Source: WHSW01 sp963729075 (GTDB lineage: Bacteria > Actinomycetota > Thermoleophilia > Solirubrobacterales > 70-9). Taken from it: a stretch of DNA of 64,000 nucleotides. The notes beneath the pieces were generated by a model. That model had not been told where the DNA came from. It searched no databases and worked only from the letters and a program-made list of their open reading frames with translations. Of the stretch, positions 1 to 7,138 are shown piece by piece; position 1 is the stretch's first letter; every line of letters starts with the position of its first letter. The DNA is taken from NCBI GenBank assembly GCA_963729075.1, contig CAVSMU010000018.1, forward strand, positions 62,001 to 126,000, given 5' to 3'. The position numbers and the translations under genes were made by a program.

Positions 1-299
1 TCCTGCAGGCGGCGGAGGGAGTCGGTCTCTGGCTGCAGAAGCGCTGGGCCGAGTACCTCGCGGTCGTCTCGACTGCGGCATTCCTCCCGCTCGAGCTTTA
101 CGAACTCTACGAGAGCGTCACCGTGCTCAAGGTGACCGCGCTGGTCGTGAACATCGCGATCCTCGTCTACCTGCTGTTCGCAAAACGCCTCTTCGGGCTG
201 CGCGGTGGCGGCCGCGTCGACCAGGAGCTCCGCGAGCGGGACATGAGCTGGGAGGCGCTCGCACAGCGCGCCCCAGAGGCCCGGGCTAGGCGGCCTTGA
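1..299 (+). CDS. DUF2127-type membrane protein, C-terminal part
   Basis: The frame opens upstream of the window and ends at the TGA at 297-299, leaving 98 residues. They contain two hydrophobic segments, one around the AVVSTAAFLPLELYEL stretch and one around TALVVNIAILVYLLF. A charged tail ending in an Arg/Ala-rich segment follows. This pattern resembles the C-terminal half of DUF2127 predicted membrane proteins, whose function is not known. The gene converges on purA and overlaps its 3' end by 14 bases. The start and N-terminus cannot be judged. The family call rests on recalled sequence pattern only. Confidence 0.6.
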   Translation, partial: LQAAEGVGLWLQKRWAEYLAVVSTAAFLPLELYELYESVTVLKVTALVVNIAILVYLLFAKRLFGLRGGGRVDQELRERDMSWEALAQRAPEARARRP

Positions 300-1584
300 G
301 CTCCGCGGCGCCGGTCCAGATCACTTGGTCACGGCCAGGGCCGACGCCGACCAGGCGGATCGGGACCCCGGCGTGTTCGGCGATCGCGGCGAGGTAGTCG
401 CGAGCCTCCGGCGGCAGGTCCGATTCGCTGCGGGCGCCGCTGATGTCCTCCGCCCAGCCGGGAAACTCGACGTACTCGGCCGCCGCGGTGTGCAGGATCG
501 ACTGGTGGTATGGGAACTCCTCGAACACGGCGCCCTCGCGGCCCCGGTAGCGCACTGCGACGCGCAGCGGGTCGAGCCCGGACAGCACGTCCAGCTTCGT
601 GATCGCCAGGGCCGAGAGGCGGTTGAGGCGAGTGGCGTAGCGCAGGGCGACGAGGTCGAGCCATCCACACCGGCGCTCGCGGCCGGTGGTCGTGCCGAAC
701 TCGTGTCCGCGGTCGCGAAGATGGTCGCCGATGGCGTCGTCGAGCTCGGTCGGGAACGGGCCGGCGCCGACCCGGGTGGTGTACGCCTTGCACACGCCCC
801 AGACCTCGTCGATGTCGGTCGGGCCGACCCCGGCCCCGACACAGGCGGCCCCCGCAACCGGGTTCGACGAGGTCACGAACGGATAGGTGCCGTGGTCGAG
901 GTCGAGCAGCGTCGCCTGGGCGCCCTCGAACAGGACCGTGCCGCCGCCGTCGAGCGCCTCCCAGCACAGCCGCGAGGTGTCGGCGATATGCGGCTCGAGG
1001 CGATGGCCGTAGCGCAGGTACTCCTCGGTCATCGCGTGCAGGTCGAGCTTCGGGTCGCGGGCGAAGGGCCGCAGCAGCTGCTGCTTGGGCTCCAGCGCGG
1101 CCATGATCTTCTTGCGCAGGATCTTGGCGTCGAGCAGGTCCTGGACGCGGATCCCGAGGCGGGCGGATTTGTCGGCGTAGCAGGGGCCGATGCCGCGCTT
1201 GGTGGTCCCGATCTCGAGCTTGCCGAGCTTCGCCTCCCCGGCCGTGTCGAGCATTACGTGGTAGGGCATGATCAGGTGGGCGTTCGCCGACAGCCGCAGA
1301 CCGCCGACGTCCACCCGGCGCCGGCGCAGGCCGTCGAGCTCCTCGATCAGTACCTCGGGATCGACGACCACGCCGTTGCCGATCACGCAGGTCTTGCCCG
1401 GATAGAGGATCCCGGACGGGATCAGGTGGAACTTGAACTCGTCGCCGTCGCGGACGATCGTGTGGCCGGCGTTGTTGCCGCCCTGGAAGCGCACCACCAT
1501 CTCGGCGCGCTCGGCGAGCAGGTCGACGACCTTGCCCTTGCCCTCGTCGCCCCATTGGGTTCCGATGATCACGATTCCCGGCAT
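286..1584 (-). CDS. purA: Adenylosuccinate synthetase
   Basis: A 432-residue cytoplasmic enzyme that joins IMP and aspartate using GTP to give adenylosuccinate, the first committed step of AMP synthesis. The family P-loop-like motif QWGDEGKGK is at residues 10-18, followed by FQGGNNAGHT. TKRGIGPCY and the C-terminal GTP-binding region are also present. Length equals the usual 425-435. It starts at the ATG at 1582-1584. It lies 28 bases downstream of the DnaC-like gene on the same strand and could be co-transcribed with it. No irregularity is visible. Confidence 0.97.
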   Translation of the reverse strand: MPGIVIIGTQWGDEGKGKVVDLLAERAEMVVRFQGGNNAGHTIVRDGDEFKFHLIPSGILYPGKTCVIGNGVVVDPEVLIEELDGLRRRRVDVGGLRLSANAHLIMPYHVMLDTAGEAKLGKLEIGTTKRGIGPCYADKSARLGIRVQDLLDAKILRKKIMAALEPKQQLLRPFARDPKLDLHAMTEEYLRYGHRLEPHIADTSRLCWEALDGGGTVLFEGAQATLLDLDHGTYPFVTSSNPVAGAACVGAGVGPTDIDEVWGVCKAYTTRVGAGPFPTELDDAIGDHLRDRGHEFGTTTGRERRCGWLDLVALRYATRLNRLSALAITKLDVLSGLDPLRVAVRYRGREGAVFEEFPYHQSILHTAAAEYVEFPGWAEDISGARSESDLPPEARDYLAAIAEHAGVPIRLVGVGPGRDQVIWTGAAELKAA

Positions 1585-1612
1585 GCGACCGGTGATTATG
1601 CGGGAACGACCG

Positions 1613-2353
1613 CTACCCGACGTATCGGTTGTAACGCCGGTCCTCGCCCCAGAGCGGCAACTCCCTGCAGATCTCCGCCAGGCGGGAGACGACGCGCGAG
1701 CCGATCTGCTCCTTGAGCTGGTCGGGGTCGAGGTTCGAGGTCACGACCATCGAGCGCTGGGACTGGTAGCGCTCGTCCACGATCGCGTACAGCTGCTCGA
1801 GGACCCAGTCGCTTCGCTTCTCCGCGCCGAGGTCGTCGATGTGCAGCAAGTCGACCGACGTGAGCCGGTCGAAGAACTCCAGGTAGGAGTCCTCGCCGGG
1901 CTCGCCGTCGTAGGTGCGACGGATGCGGGCCAGCAGCCGGGGCAGCGAATAGATCGCGACCGTGCGCCCGGCCTCGGCCGCGGCCTTGGAGACGAGCATC
2001 GCCAAGGTCGTCTTCCCGGTCCCGACATCGCCCATCAGCCACAGGCCCCTGCCGCTGTCGAGCCGGTCCTCGACCTGGTCGGCGAACTCGCGCACGGCGT
2101 CGAGCACGTCCGGAGCGATCCCGTCGTTCTCGGCGAGCTCGAAGCTGACGTCGCGAAAGCGCCGCGGGATCACCGAGGACACGCCGCGCGCACGACGCTT
2201 GGCCACCAGCGAATCGCGACACTCGCATGGCCGCGCGACGTTCTCGGGCCCGACGATCCAGCCCGAGCCGTCGCAGACTCCGAGCTTGCAGGCCGGGCGG
2301 TCGCCGAGGTCGACGCTCGAGAGGTGGGCCGTGCGGCGCGGCGGCGAGCTCAT
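1613..2353 (-). CDS. DnaC/DnaI-like helicase-loader ATPase
   Basis: A 246-residue AAA+ protein with a Cys-rich N-terminal segment (Cys 22, 27, 43, 45), which probably binds zinc. Walker A GDVGTGKTT is at residues 108-116 and Walker B LLHIDDLG follows, then a sensor-1 VVTSN stretch. This is the DnaC/DnaI layout: such proteins load the replicative helicase on DNA. Its ATG overlaps the dnaB stop by four bases (ATGA), so dnaB and this loader are translationally coupled, which supports the role. It could instead be an IstB-like ATPase, but no transposase is nearby and the dnaB neighbour favours a loader. Confidence 0.88.
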   Translation of the reverse strand: MSSPPRRTAHLSSVDLGDRPACKLGVCDGSGWIVGPENVARPCECRDSLVAKRRARGVSSVIPRRFRDVSFELAENDGIAPDVLDAVREFADQVEDRLDSGRGLWLMGDVGTGKTTLAMLVSKAAAEAGRTVAIYSLPRLLARIRRTYDGEPGEDSYLEFFDRLTSVDLLHIDDLGAEKRSDWVLEQLYAIVDERYQSQRSMVVTSNLDPDQLKEQIGSRVVSRLAEICRELPLWGEDRRYNRYVG

Positions 2354-3753
2354 GCCTCGTCGGCGAGGTCGACCAGCGGACCGCCCTCACCGGCCTTCTG
2401 CTCGATCGGCCGCTCGCCGCCCCGGGCGCGATCGACGAACCGCGGGTACTGCTCGAGGAAGACCACGTCCACCTTCCCGATCGGCCCGTTGCGGTGCTTG
2501 GCGACGATCAGCTCCGCCTCGCTCGGATCGGCCTCGTCGTTGTAGAGCGCGTCGCGGTAGATGAACGTGACGACGTCCGAGTCTTGCTCGATGGAGCCGC
2601 TTTCTCTCAGGTCCGACAGCATCGGGCGCTTGTCGGGGCGCTGCTCGGGGGCGCGTGAGAGCTGCGAGAGGCCGATCACCGGGACGTCGAGCTCGCGCGC
2701 GAGGATCTTCAGCCCGCGCGAGAACTGGCCCACCTGCTCCACGCGGTTCGCGCGCGGGTCCTCGGCCCGCATCAGCTGCATGTAGTCGACGATCACGAGA
2801 CCGAGCTTTCCGCCCTCGCTCGCCGCCAGGCGCCGCGACTTGGCGCGCAGCTCGAGCAGGCTCAGGTCCGAGGACTCGTCGATCCACAACGGCGCCGACT
2901 CGAGCTGGTTGCAGGCGCGGACGACGCGCGGCCAGTCGCGCTCGGCGACCTTTCCCTTGCGCAGGCGATCGTTCGGAATCCGCGAGCGGCTGGCGATGAA
3001 ACGATGGGCCAACTCGGCCTCGGACATCTCGAGCGAGAAGAACGCGACCGGCAGTTGGTACTTGGTCGCGACGTTCTCCGCGATGTTGCACACGAGCGCC
3101 GACTTGCCGACCGAGGGCCGGGCGGCGATCGTGATCAGGTTCCCGGGCTGAAAGCCGCCGAGGACCCCGTCGAGATCGCGGAAGCCCGATGGCGTACCGG
3201 TGACCTCGAGGTCGCCCTTCGCCAGCGCCTCGAGGCGGTCGACCTCGAACTCGAGGATCTCGGCCAGGCGGGAGAAGTCCTTCGAGCGCTCGTCGTGTGC
3301 GACCTGGAACAGCAGAGCCTCGGCGCGCTCGACGAGGTCGCGAGGCTCGCCCTCGCGCTGGTTGACCGACTGCTGGATCGTGTGGCTGGCCGACAGCAGG
3401 CGGCGGAGCAGGGCGTTGCGCTTGACGATCTCGGCGTAGTGCTTCGCGTTGCCGGGCACCGGGACGACCGATGCGAGATGCGAGACCGTGTCCCGCCCGC
3501 CGGCCTCCTCCAGCTCACCCTCCGAGCGCAGCAGCTCGGAGACGGTGATCGCGTCGATCGCCTCGCTGCGCTCGTACAGGCGCTTGATCGCCCTGAAGAC
3601 CAGCCGGTGGCGCTCGCGGTAGAAGTCGTCTTCGTTCAGGCGGACGTCGAGAACGACCGCGTCGAGCGCCCCGCTCGAGACCATCAGCGCCCCGAGCACC
3701 GACTCCTCTGCCTCGAGGTTCTGCGGCGGGACGTGTGCCTCTGCGGTTGCCAT
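2350..3753 (-). CDS. dnaB: Replicative DNA helicase DnaB
   Basis: A 467-residue hexameric 5'-3' helicase that unwinds the replication fork. The N-terminal DnaB domain (PPQNLEAEESVLGAL from residue 9) is followed by a linker. The RecA-like domain has Walker A ARPSVGKSAL (about residues 211-220), FFSLEMS, Walker B LVIVDYMQLM, and the loop containing RESGSIEQD. No intein interrupts it, and the length is normal. It starts at the ATG at 3751-3753, one base from a 16-bp perfect palindrome, and its end overlaps the helicase-loader gene. It lies near the rpsF-ssb-rpsR-rplI cluster, a common bacterial arrangement. Confidence 0.97.
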   Translation of the reverse strand: MATAEAHVPPQNLEAEESVLGALMVSSGALDAVVLDVRLNEDDFYRERHRLVFRAIKRLYERSEAIDAITVSELLRSEGELEEAGGRDTVSHLASVVPVPGNAKHYAEIVKRNALLRRLLSASHTIQQSVNQREGEPRDLVERAEALLFQVAHDERSKDFSRLAEILEFEVDRLEALAKGDLEVTGTPSGFRDLDGVLGGFQPGNLITIAARPSVGKSALVCNIAENVATKYQLPVAFFSLEMSEAELAHRFIASRSRIPNDRLRKGKVAERDWPRVVRACNQLESAPLWIDESSDLSLLELRAKSRRLAASEGGKLGLVIVDYMQLMRAEDPRANRVEQVGQFSRGLKILARELDVPVIGLSQLSRAPEQRPDKRPMLSDLRESGSIEQDSDVVTFIYRDALYNDEADPSEAELIVAKHRNGPIGKVDVVFLEQYPRFVDRARGGERPIEQKAGEGGPLVDLADEA

Positions 3754-3754
3754 T

Positions 3755-3770
3755 GCCTCTAATTAGAGGC
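3755..3770. promoter_or_regulatory. 16-bp perfect palindrome abutting the dnaB start
   Basis: GCCTCTAATTAGAGGC is a perfect palindrome ending one base before the dnaB ATG on the sense strand. Its 3' arm contains the only SD-like run (AGAGG), so an mRNA hairpin here would hide the ribosome-binding site. As DNA it could equally be a dimer operator. Its AT-rich centre is conspicuous in this GC-rich region. Function is inferred. Confidence 0.55.
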
Positions 3771-3864
3771 CCGAGGGCGGCGGAATCGCCCCTCACTGCC
3801 CCTGCCACCGAGCAAACCACAGGCGCCCGGTCACCGCAGGCGCTGTTCCCGCTAACTAGGGGAC

Positions 3865-4365
3865 TTACGTCTCGGGAGCCGGATCGAGCAGCAGGGCCAT
3901 CAACAGAGCCGAGCGCAACGACCCGTCGCGCCGGCGGTAGTGGTCGCGGCGCATGCCCTCCACCTCGAACCCCGCCGACTCGTAGAGAGCGATCGCCGGG
4001 GCGTTGTCGGGCCACACCTCGAGCTCGAGCTTGTGCGATCCGGTCGCTTGAGCGTGCTCGATCATCGCCTCCAGCAGGGCGCGCCCGCCGCCGCGGCCGC
4101 GCGCCTCGGGAAGCAACGCCATCCCGAGCACGAGGACGCCGGGAGTGCCGGCCGCCTGCACTCCGGCGTTGCCGACGATCCGACCGTCGTCCTCGAGCGC
4201 CCAGACGGCGTCCGGCCCCTCGGACTCGATCGACTCTCGAAACCGGCCGGCGCGTGCGGCGACGTCGACGGGGGGCTCGGTCGCGATCAATCCCTCCTCG
4301 GCGACCGCGGCAATCACTCGCGCCAGCGCCTCGGCGTCCTCAGTCCTTGCGTCCCGCACGATCAC
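3865..4365 (-). CDS. GNAT family N-acetyltransferase
   Basis: A 166-residue single-domain GNAT protein, predicted to transfer an acetyl group from acetyl-CoA to an unknown amine. It begins MIVRDARTEDAEAL, typical of the first strand and helix. The acetyl-CoA loop appears as LPEARGRGGGRALLEAMI, and the C-terminal strand as NAPAIALYESAGFEVEGMRR. The pattern is closest to the broad RimI-like set. The gene sits between rplI and dnaB on the same strand but is separated from rplI by 74 bases with a terminator-like hairpin. The substrate cannot be deduced. Confidence 0.85.
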   Translation of the reverse strand: MIVRDARTEDAEALARVIAAVAEEGLIATEPPVDVAARAGRFRESIESEGPDAVWALEDDGRIVGNAGVQAAGTPGVLVLGMALLPEARGRGGGRALLEAMIEHAQATGSHKLELEVWPDNAPAIALYESAGFEVEGMRRDHYRRRDGSLRSALLMALLLDPAPET

Positions 4366-4413
4366 GGCACAGGGATTCTCCGCGAACGCCTTGGCGAGTT
4401 GTTCCCGTTATGC

Positions 4414-4440
4414 GAGAAGAAGTCGCCAGTCGGCCGCGAC
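4414..4440 (-). terminator. Possible rho-independent terminator after rplI
   Basis: On the rplI sense strand, GTCGC and GCGAC (4436-4440 and 4422-4426) form a short GC stem starting at the stop codon, followed by a T-rich run (TTCTTCTC). The stem is only 5 bp, so the call is tentative. Confidence 0.35.
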
Positions 4441-4892
4441 TACTTCTGCTCGGCGACGATCGTCTTGACGCGGGCGGTTGCGCCGCCTGAGACCTCGATC
4501 TCGATCATGTAGGTGCCGACGTCGCGGATCGGCTCCTCGAGGCGGATCTTCTTGCGGTCGACACGGAGGCCGCGCGCCTCGGAGATCGCCTCGGCGATCT
4601 CCGCGTTGGTGACCGAGCCGTACAGCTTGCCGTCCTCGCCGGCGCGGTGCTGGATCGTGAGCACCGTCTTGGCGAGCAGCGCCGCGGTCTCCTCGGCGCG
4701 GTCGGCCGCCTCCTGGGCGGCGCGCTCGGCCGCCTCGCGACGGCGCTGCGCCTCCTGCAGCGAGGCATCGGTGGCGGGCTGCGCGAGCTTGCGCGGGACC
4801 AGGTAGTTGCGCAGGTAGCCGGGCGAGACGTCGACCGCGTCGCCGGCGGCTCCGAGGTCCTCGACATCCTTCAGCAGGATTGCCTGCGCCAC
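4440..4892 (-). CDS. rplI: 50S ribosomal protein L9
   Basis: A 150-residue L9 protein, which binds domain V of 23S rRNA at the base of the L1 stalk. The N-terminal RNA-binding domain has ILLKDVEDLGAAGDAVDVSPGY and NYLVPRKLA. It is joined by the usual long central helix (an Ala/Glu/Arg-rich stretch from about residue 45) to the C-terminal domain with LYGSVTNAEIAEAI. It is 11 bases after rpsR, so the two are co-transcribed. Confidence 0.96.
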   Translation of the reverse strand: MAQAILLKDVEDLGAAGDAVDVSPGYLRNYLVPRKLAQPATDASLQEAQRRREAAERAAQEAADRAEETAALLAKTVLTIQHRAGEDGKLYGSVTNAEIAEAISEARGLRVDRKKIRLEEPIRDVGTYMIEIEVSGGATARVKTIVAEQK

Positions 4893-4903
4893 GCGGGGAA
4901 CTC

Positions 4904-5176
4904 CTAACGCTCGCCCACGTACGGCAGCAGGGCGAGCTCGCGCGCGCGGCGGATCGCCAGGCCGAGCTGTTGCTGATGGCGGCGCGAGAGGCCGGTGACC
5001 CGGCGAGAGCGGACCTTGCCGCGGTCGGAGATGAATCGCCGCAACGTCGCCAGATCCTTGTAGTCGATGTTCTCGACGTTGATCCGCGTGTACTTGCGCG
5101 GCCGGTAGCGATCACCGAACCGGCCGCGGCGACGGCCGCCGGCCTGCTGAGGCTGCGCGCGCTGCTTGCGCGCCAT
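4904..5176 (-). CDS. rpsR: 30S ribosomal protein S18
   Basis: A 90-residue S18 that pairs with S6 on the 30S platform. The core CDS features are DYKDLATLRRFISDRGK and the basic RRVTGLSRRHQQQLGLAIRRAR. The first 25 residues are a Gln/Gly/Arg-rich extension. The Cys residues of zinc-type S18 paralogues are absent. A 201-base gap separates it from ssb upstream, unusually long for this operon, and that gap holds hairpins described separately. Confidence 0.96.
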   Translation of the reverse strand: MARKQRAQPQQAGGRRRGRFGDRYRPRKYTRINVENIDYKDLATLRRFISDRGKVRSRRVTGLSRRHQQQLGLAIRRARELALLPYVGER

Positions 5177-5263
5177 CAGCCGCCCACCGCCGCGTTGTCG
5201 GAAAGGTCGTTCATCTCAGACGAATGCGCCGCACGACGGGCGACGCGAAGGCGATTCTAGCTA

Positions 5264-5346
5264 CCTGCGCGCGCAGGGCGGCGAGAGCCAAGCCGGGGTA
5301 GGAAGCAGGGAGCGACGCGTGCTAGGCACGCGAGCGACCGATGACG
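5264..5346 (+). repeat. Intergenic hairpin element in the ssb-rpsR gap (second repeat family, copy 1)
   Basis: The 201-base gap 5177-5377 holds a 14-bp palindrome CCTGCGCGCGCAGG (5264-5277). It also holds GCAGGGAG (5305-5312), then a perfect hairpin CGCGTGC-TAG-GCACGCG (5316-5332), then CGACCGATGACG (5335-5346). The same order GCAGGGAG / hairpin / CGACCGAGGACG occurs at 28000-28042 with an entirely different hairpin stem. On the gene's own strand the element reads in reverse, so it is unlikely to be an rpsR leader. A REP-like DNA repeat is the better guess. Confidence 0.45.
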
Positions 5347-5377
5347 ACCCCCGAGCGCCGGCTATCGCGTCCCGGCG

Positions 5378-5842
5378 CTAGAAGGGGATGTCGTCGTCGG
5401 AGGCCCCGACCGCGCTCGGCTGGGAGCTCTCGAAGTCCGAGGTGTCGGCGGGCACGTCGGACTGGGGCGCCTGGAAGCCGTTGCCGTTGCCCTGCCCACC
5501 GCCGTCGCGGCTGCCGAGGAACTGGACCGAGTTGGCGATGATCTGGACGGCTTGGCGCTTGGTTCCGTCCTTGGCCTCCCACTCGCGCCAGTCGAGCCGG
5601 CCCTCGATCGCAACCGGTCGGCCCTTCGACAGGTAGGTCGAGCAGTTCTCGCCCTGGGCGCCCCAGACGGTGACGTCGAAGTAGTTGGGCTTGTCGACCC
5701 AGTTGCCGCTCTCGTCTTTGCGGCGTGAGTTGACCGCCACCCGCAGCTCGCAGACGCTGGTGCCGCTGGGCAGGGTGCGCAGCTCCGGGTCCCTGGTCAG
5801 GTTGCCCGTGATCGCGACCACATTGATGTTCGTAGCTGCCAC
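5378..5842 (-). CDS. ssb: Single-stranded DNA-binding protein
   Basis: A 154-residue SSB that coats single-stranded DNA. It has the OB-fold opening NVVAITGNLTRDPELR, the core NYFDVTVWGAQGENCSTYL and RPVAIEGRLDWREWE, then a flexible Gly/Gln/Ser linker. The C-terminal acidic tip DDDIPF recruits partner proteins. I place the start at the GTG at 5840-5842, preceded nine bases upstream by AAGGA. The frame stays open much further upstream but gives only Pro/Arg-rich shadow sequence. It sits between rpsF and rpsR as in most bacteria. Confidence 0.95.
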   Translation of the reverse strand: MAATNINVVAITGNLTRDPELRTLPSGTSVCELRVAVNSRRKDESGNWVDKPNYFDVTVWGAQGENCSTYLSKGRPVAIEGRLDWREWEAKDGTKRQAVQIIANSVQFLGSRDGGGQGNGNGFQAPQSDVPADTSDFESSQPSAVGASDDDIPF

Positions 5843-5907
5843 TGAAATCAGTCCTTCTCTCGAAATCGTTGGATCGTTCTGGAGTCTAAGCCGGAGGTCG
5901 GCGCGTT

Positions 5908-5924
5908 CTCGCCCCCCGGGCGAG
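5908..5924. other. Hairpin between rpsF and ssb
   Basis: CTCGCCC-CCC-GGGCGAG is a perfect 7-bp stem in the 103-base gap between rpsF and ssb. It may attenuate or stabilise the operon mRNA. No T-run follows, so a classical terminator is unlikely. Confidence 0.4.
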
Positions 5925-5945
5925 CGAAAGGCGGAACCTGCGGCT

Positions 5946-6509
5946 TTACTCGGCCGGCGGCGTGGGCTCGGCGGGCTCCGCCGGAGCGGGCTCGGCCGCC
6001 GGGGCGGCGGCGGGCTCGGCCGCCGGGGCGGCGGCGGGCTGGGCGGGCTCCGCCGGCGGCGCCGGTGGGGCTGCGGGCGCGGGGGCCGGCGCGGCGGGCG
6101 CGGGCTCACGCTGCTCGTAGTCATCGCGTCCGCGGCCGGGCCCGCGCCGCGGACCGCCGCCGCGGCTGGGCGCGGAGCTCGCCAGCGAGACCGGGGGAGG
6201 CGGCTCGGTCACCGGCGAGTCGGGATCCACCTTGAAGATGCGAAAGCGAAGGACCCCGTCGGTGATCTTCAGGTTGTGGTCGAGCTCGTCGAGCAGCGGG
6301 CTCTCGGTCTCGAACCGGAAGAAGCGGTAGTCGGCCTCGGTCCGCTGCCGGATCTCGTATGCGAGCTTGCGCATTCCCCAAGCCCGCTCGGCTGTCAGGC
6401 TGCCGGCCGACTCGATGCGCTGGCGCGCCTCCGAGGCGATCTGGTCGCGTCGCTCGTCCGGGGTCTCCGGGTCGAGCATCAGCACGAGTTCGTAGTCAGA
6501 CGTTGCCAA
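5946..6509 (-). CDS. rpsF: 30S ribosomal protein S6 with long Ala/Pro-rich tail
   Basis: A 187-residue protein whose first ~95 residues form the S6 fold (YELVLMLDPETPDERRD, YRFFRFETESPLLDELDHNLKI, VLRFRIFKVD). The remaining ~90 residues are a low-complexity Pro/Ala/Glu tail containing an Arg/Gly patch and repeated Ala-Glu-Pro units. Usual S6 is about 95-105 residues. The start is the TTG at 6507-6509, giving MATSDYELV; no good SD is seen. It is first in the rpsF-ssb-rpsR-rplI order and diverges from the exported-protein gene at 6573. Confidence 0.92.
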   Translation of the reverse strand: MATSDYELVLMLDPETPDERRDQIASEARQRIESAGSLTAERAWGMRKLAYEIRQRTEADYRFFRFETESPLLDELDHNLKITDGVLRFRIFKVDPDSPVTEPPPPVSLASSAPSRGGGPRRGPGRGRDDYEQREPAPAAPAPAPAAPPAPPAEPAQPAAAPAAEPAAAPAAEPAPAEPAEPTPPAE

Positions 6510-6572
6510 AGCGGCGGGTGACTATAGCGACCGCCGGGGGCGCGGCATGCGGCAACGGGCTTGTAGGCGGGC

Positions 6573-7133
6573 ATGGATCGAACCCGGATTCGATGGAGGA
6601 ACGTCGGCCGTATGGCCGCGGCCGTGGGCGGCGCGGGCGTGCTGGTCGCCGTGATCCCGGGCATGCTCGAGCCGCCCGAGCCCGAGCCACTGCCGGCAGA
6701 CGTGGGCCTCACCGCCGCGGCCGACGGTGCCTACGCCTACGCGCCCACGCCACCGGGCGCGCGGGCCGGGGACGTGCAAGGCCGCAGCGAACGGCGCCCG
6801 GTCGGTCGCGAGCCGCGATCCCCTGAGCGACACCGTGACCGCGGGTCCGAGCGGTCGCGGCGTCCGTCAAGCCCGCCGAAGGACGACGGGGGCGGGCCGC
6901 CATCCGAGCCCGCTCCCGCCCCCGCGGCCCCCGCTGCGCCGCCGCCTCCGGTCCCCCCGCCGGAGCCACCGCCACCGGCGCCCAGCCCGCCGTCGCCGCC
7001 CAGCCCGCCGTCACCCACCCCGGCACCGCCCACCCCGCCCCCGCCGAACCAACCCCAAGCGCCGCCGAATCCCGCGCCGCCCGATCGACCCGAGCCGTCC
7101 AGCGAGCCGAGCCAGTTCGGGTTCGAGCACTGA
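6573..7133 (+). CDS. Membrane-anchored proline-rich protein, function unknown
   Basis: 186 residues. A basic N-terminus (MDRTRIRWRNVGRM) is followed by one hydrophobic segment, AAAVGGAGVLVAVIPGML, at about residues 15-32. The remainder is disordered, with an Arg-rich middle and a Pro-rich C-terminal half built of PP, PS and PAPP repeats that ends in SQFGFEH. It looks like a type II membrane protein with an extracytoplasmic spacer arm. The next gene starts six bases later, suggesting co-transcription and a shared envelope role. No catalytic domain is visible. Confidence 0.6.
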   Translation: MDRTRIRWRNVGRMAAAVGGAGVLVAVIPGMLEPPEPEPLPADVGLTAAADGAYAYAPTPPGARAGDVQGRSERRPVGREPRSPERHRDRGSERSRRPSSPPKDDGGGPPSEPAPAPAAPAAPPPPVPPPEPPPPAPSPPSPPSPPSPTPAPPTPPPPNQPQAPPNPAPPDRPEPSSEPSQFGFEH

Positions 7134-7138
7134 GCGAA

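Noticed and set aside
5264..5346. A ribosomal-protein leader or riboswitch for rpsR
   Set aside because: The conserved motifs read in the antisense direction to rpsR, and a related copy occurs between unrelated genes at 28 kb; no known riboswitch core was recognised.
5843..6124. A 94-residue N-terminal extension of SSB
   Set aside because: It is Pro/Arg/Ser-rich shadow of the rpsF tail; a GTG with a good SD at 5840-5842 gives the normal SSB start.
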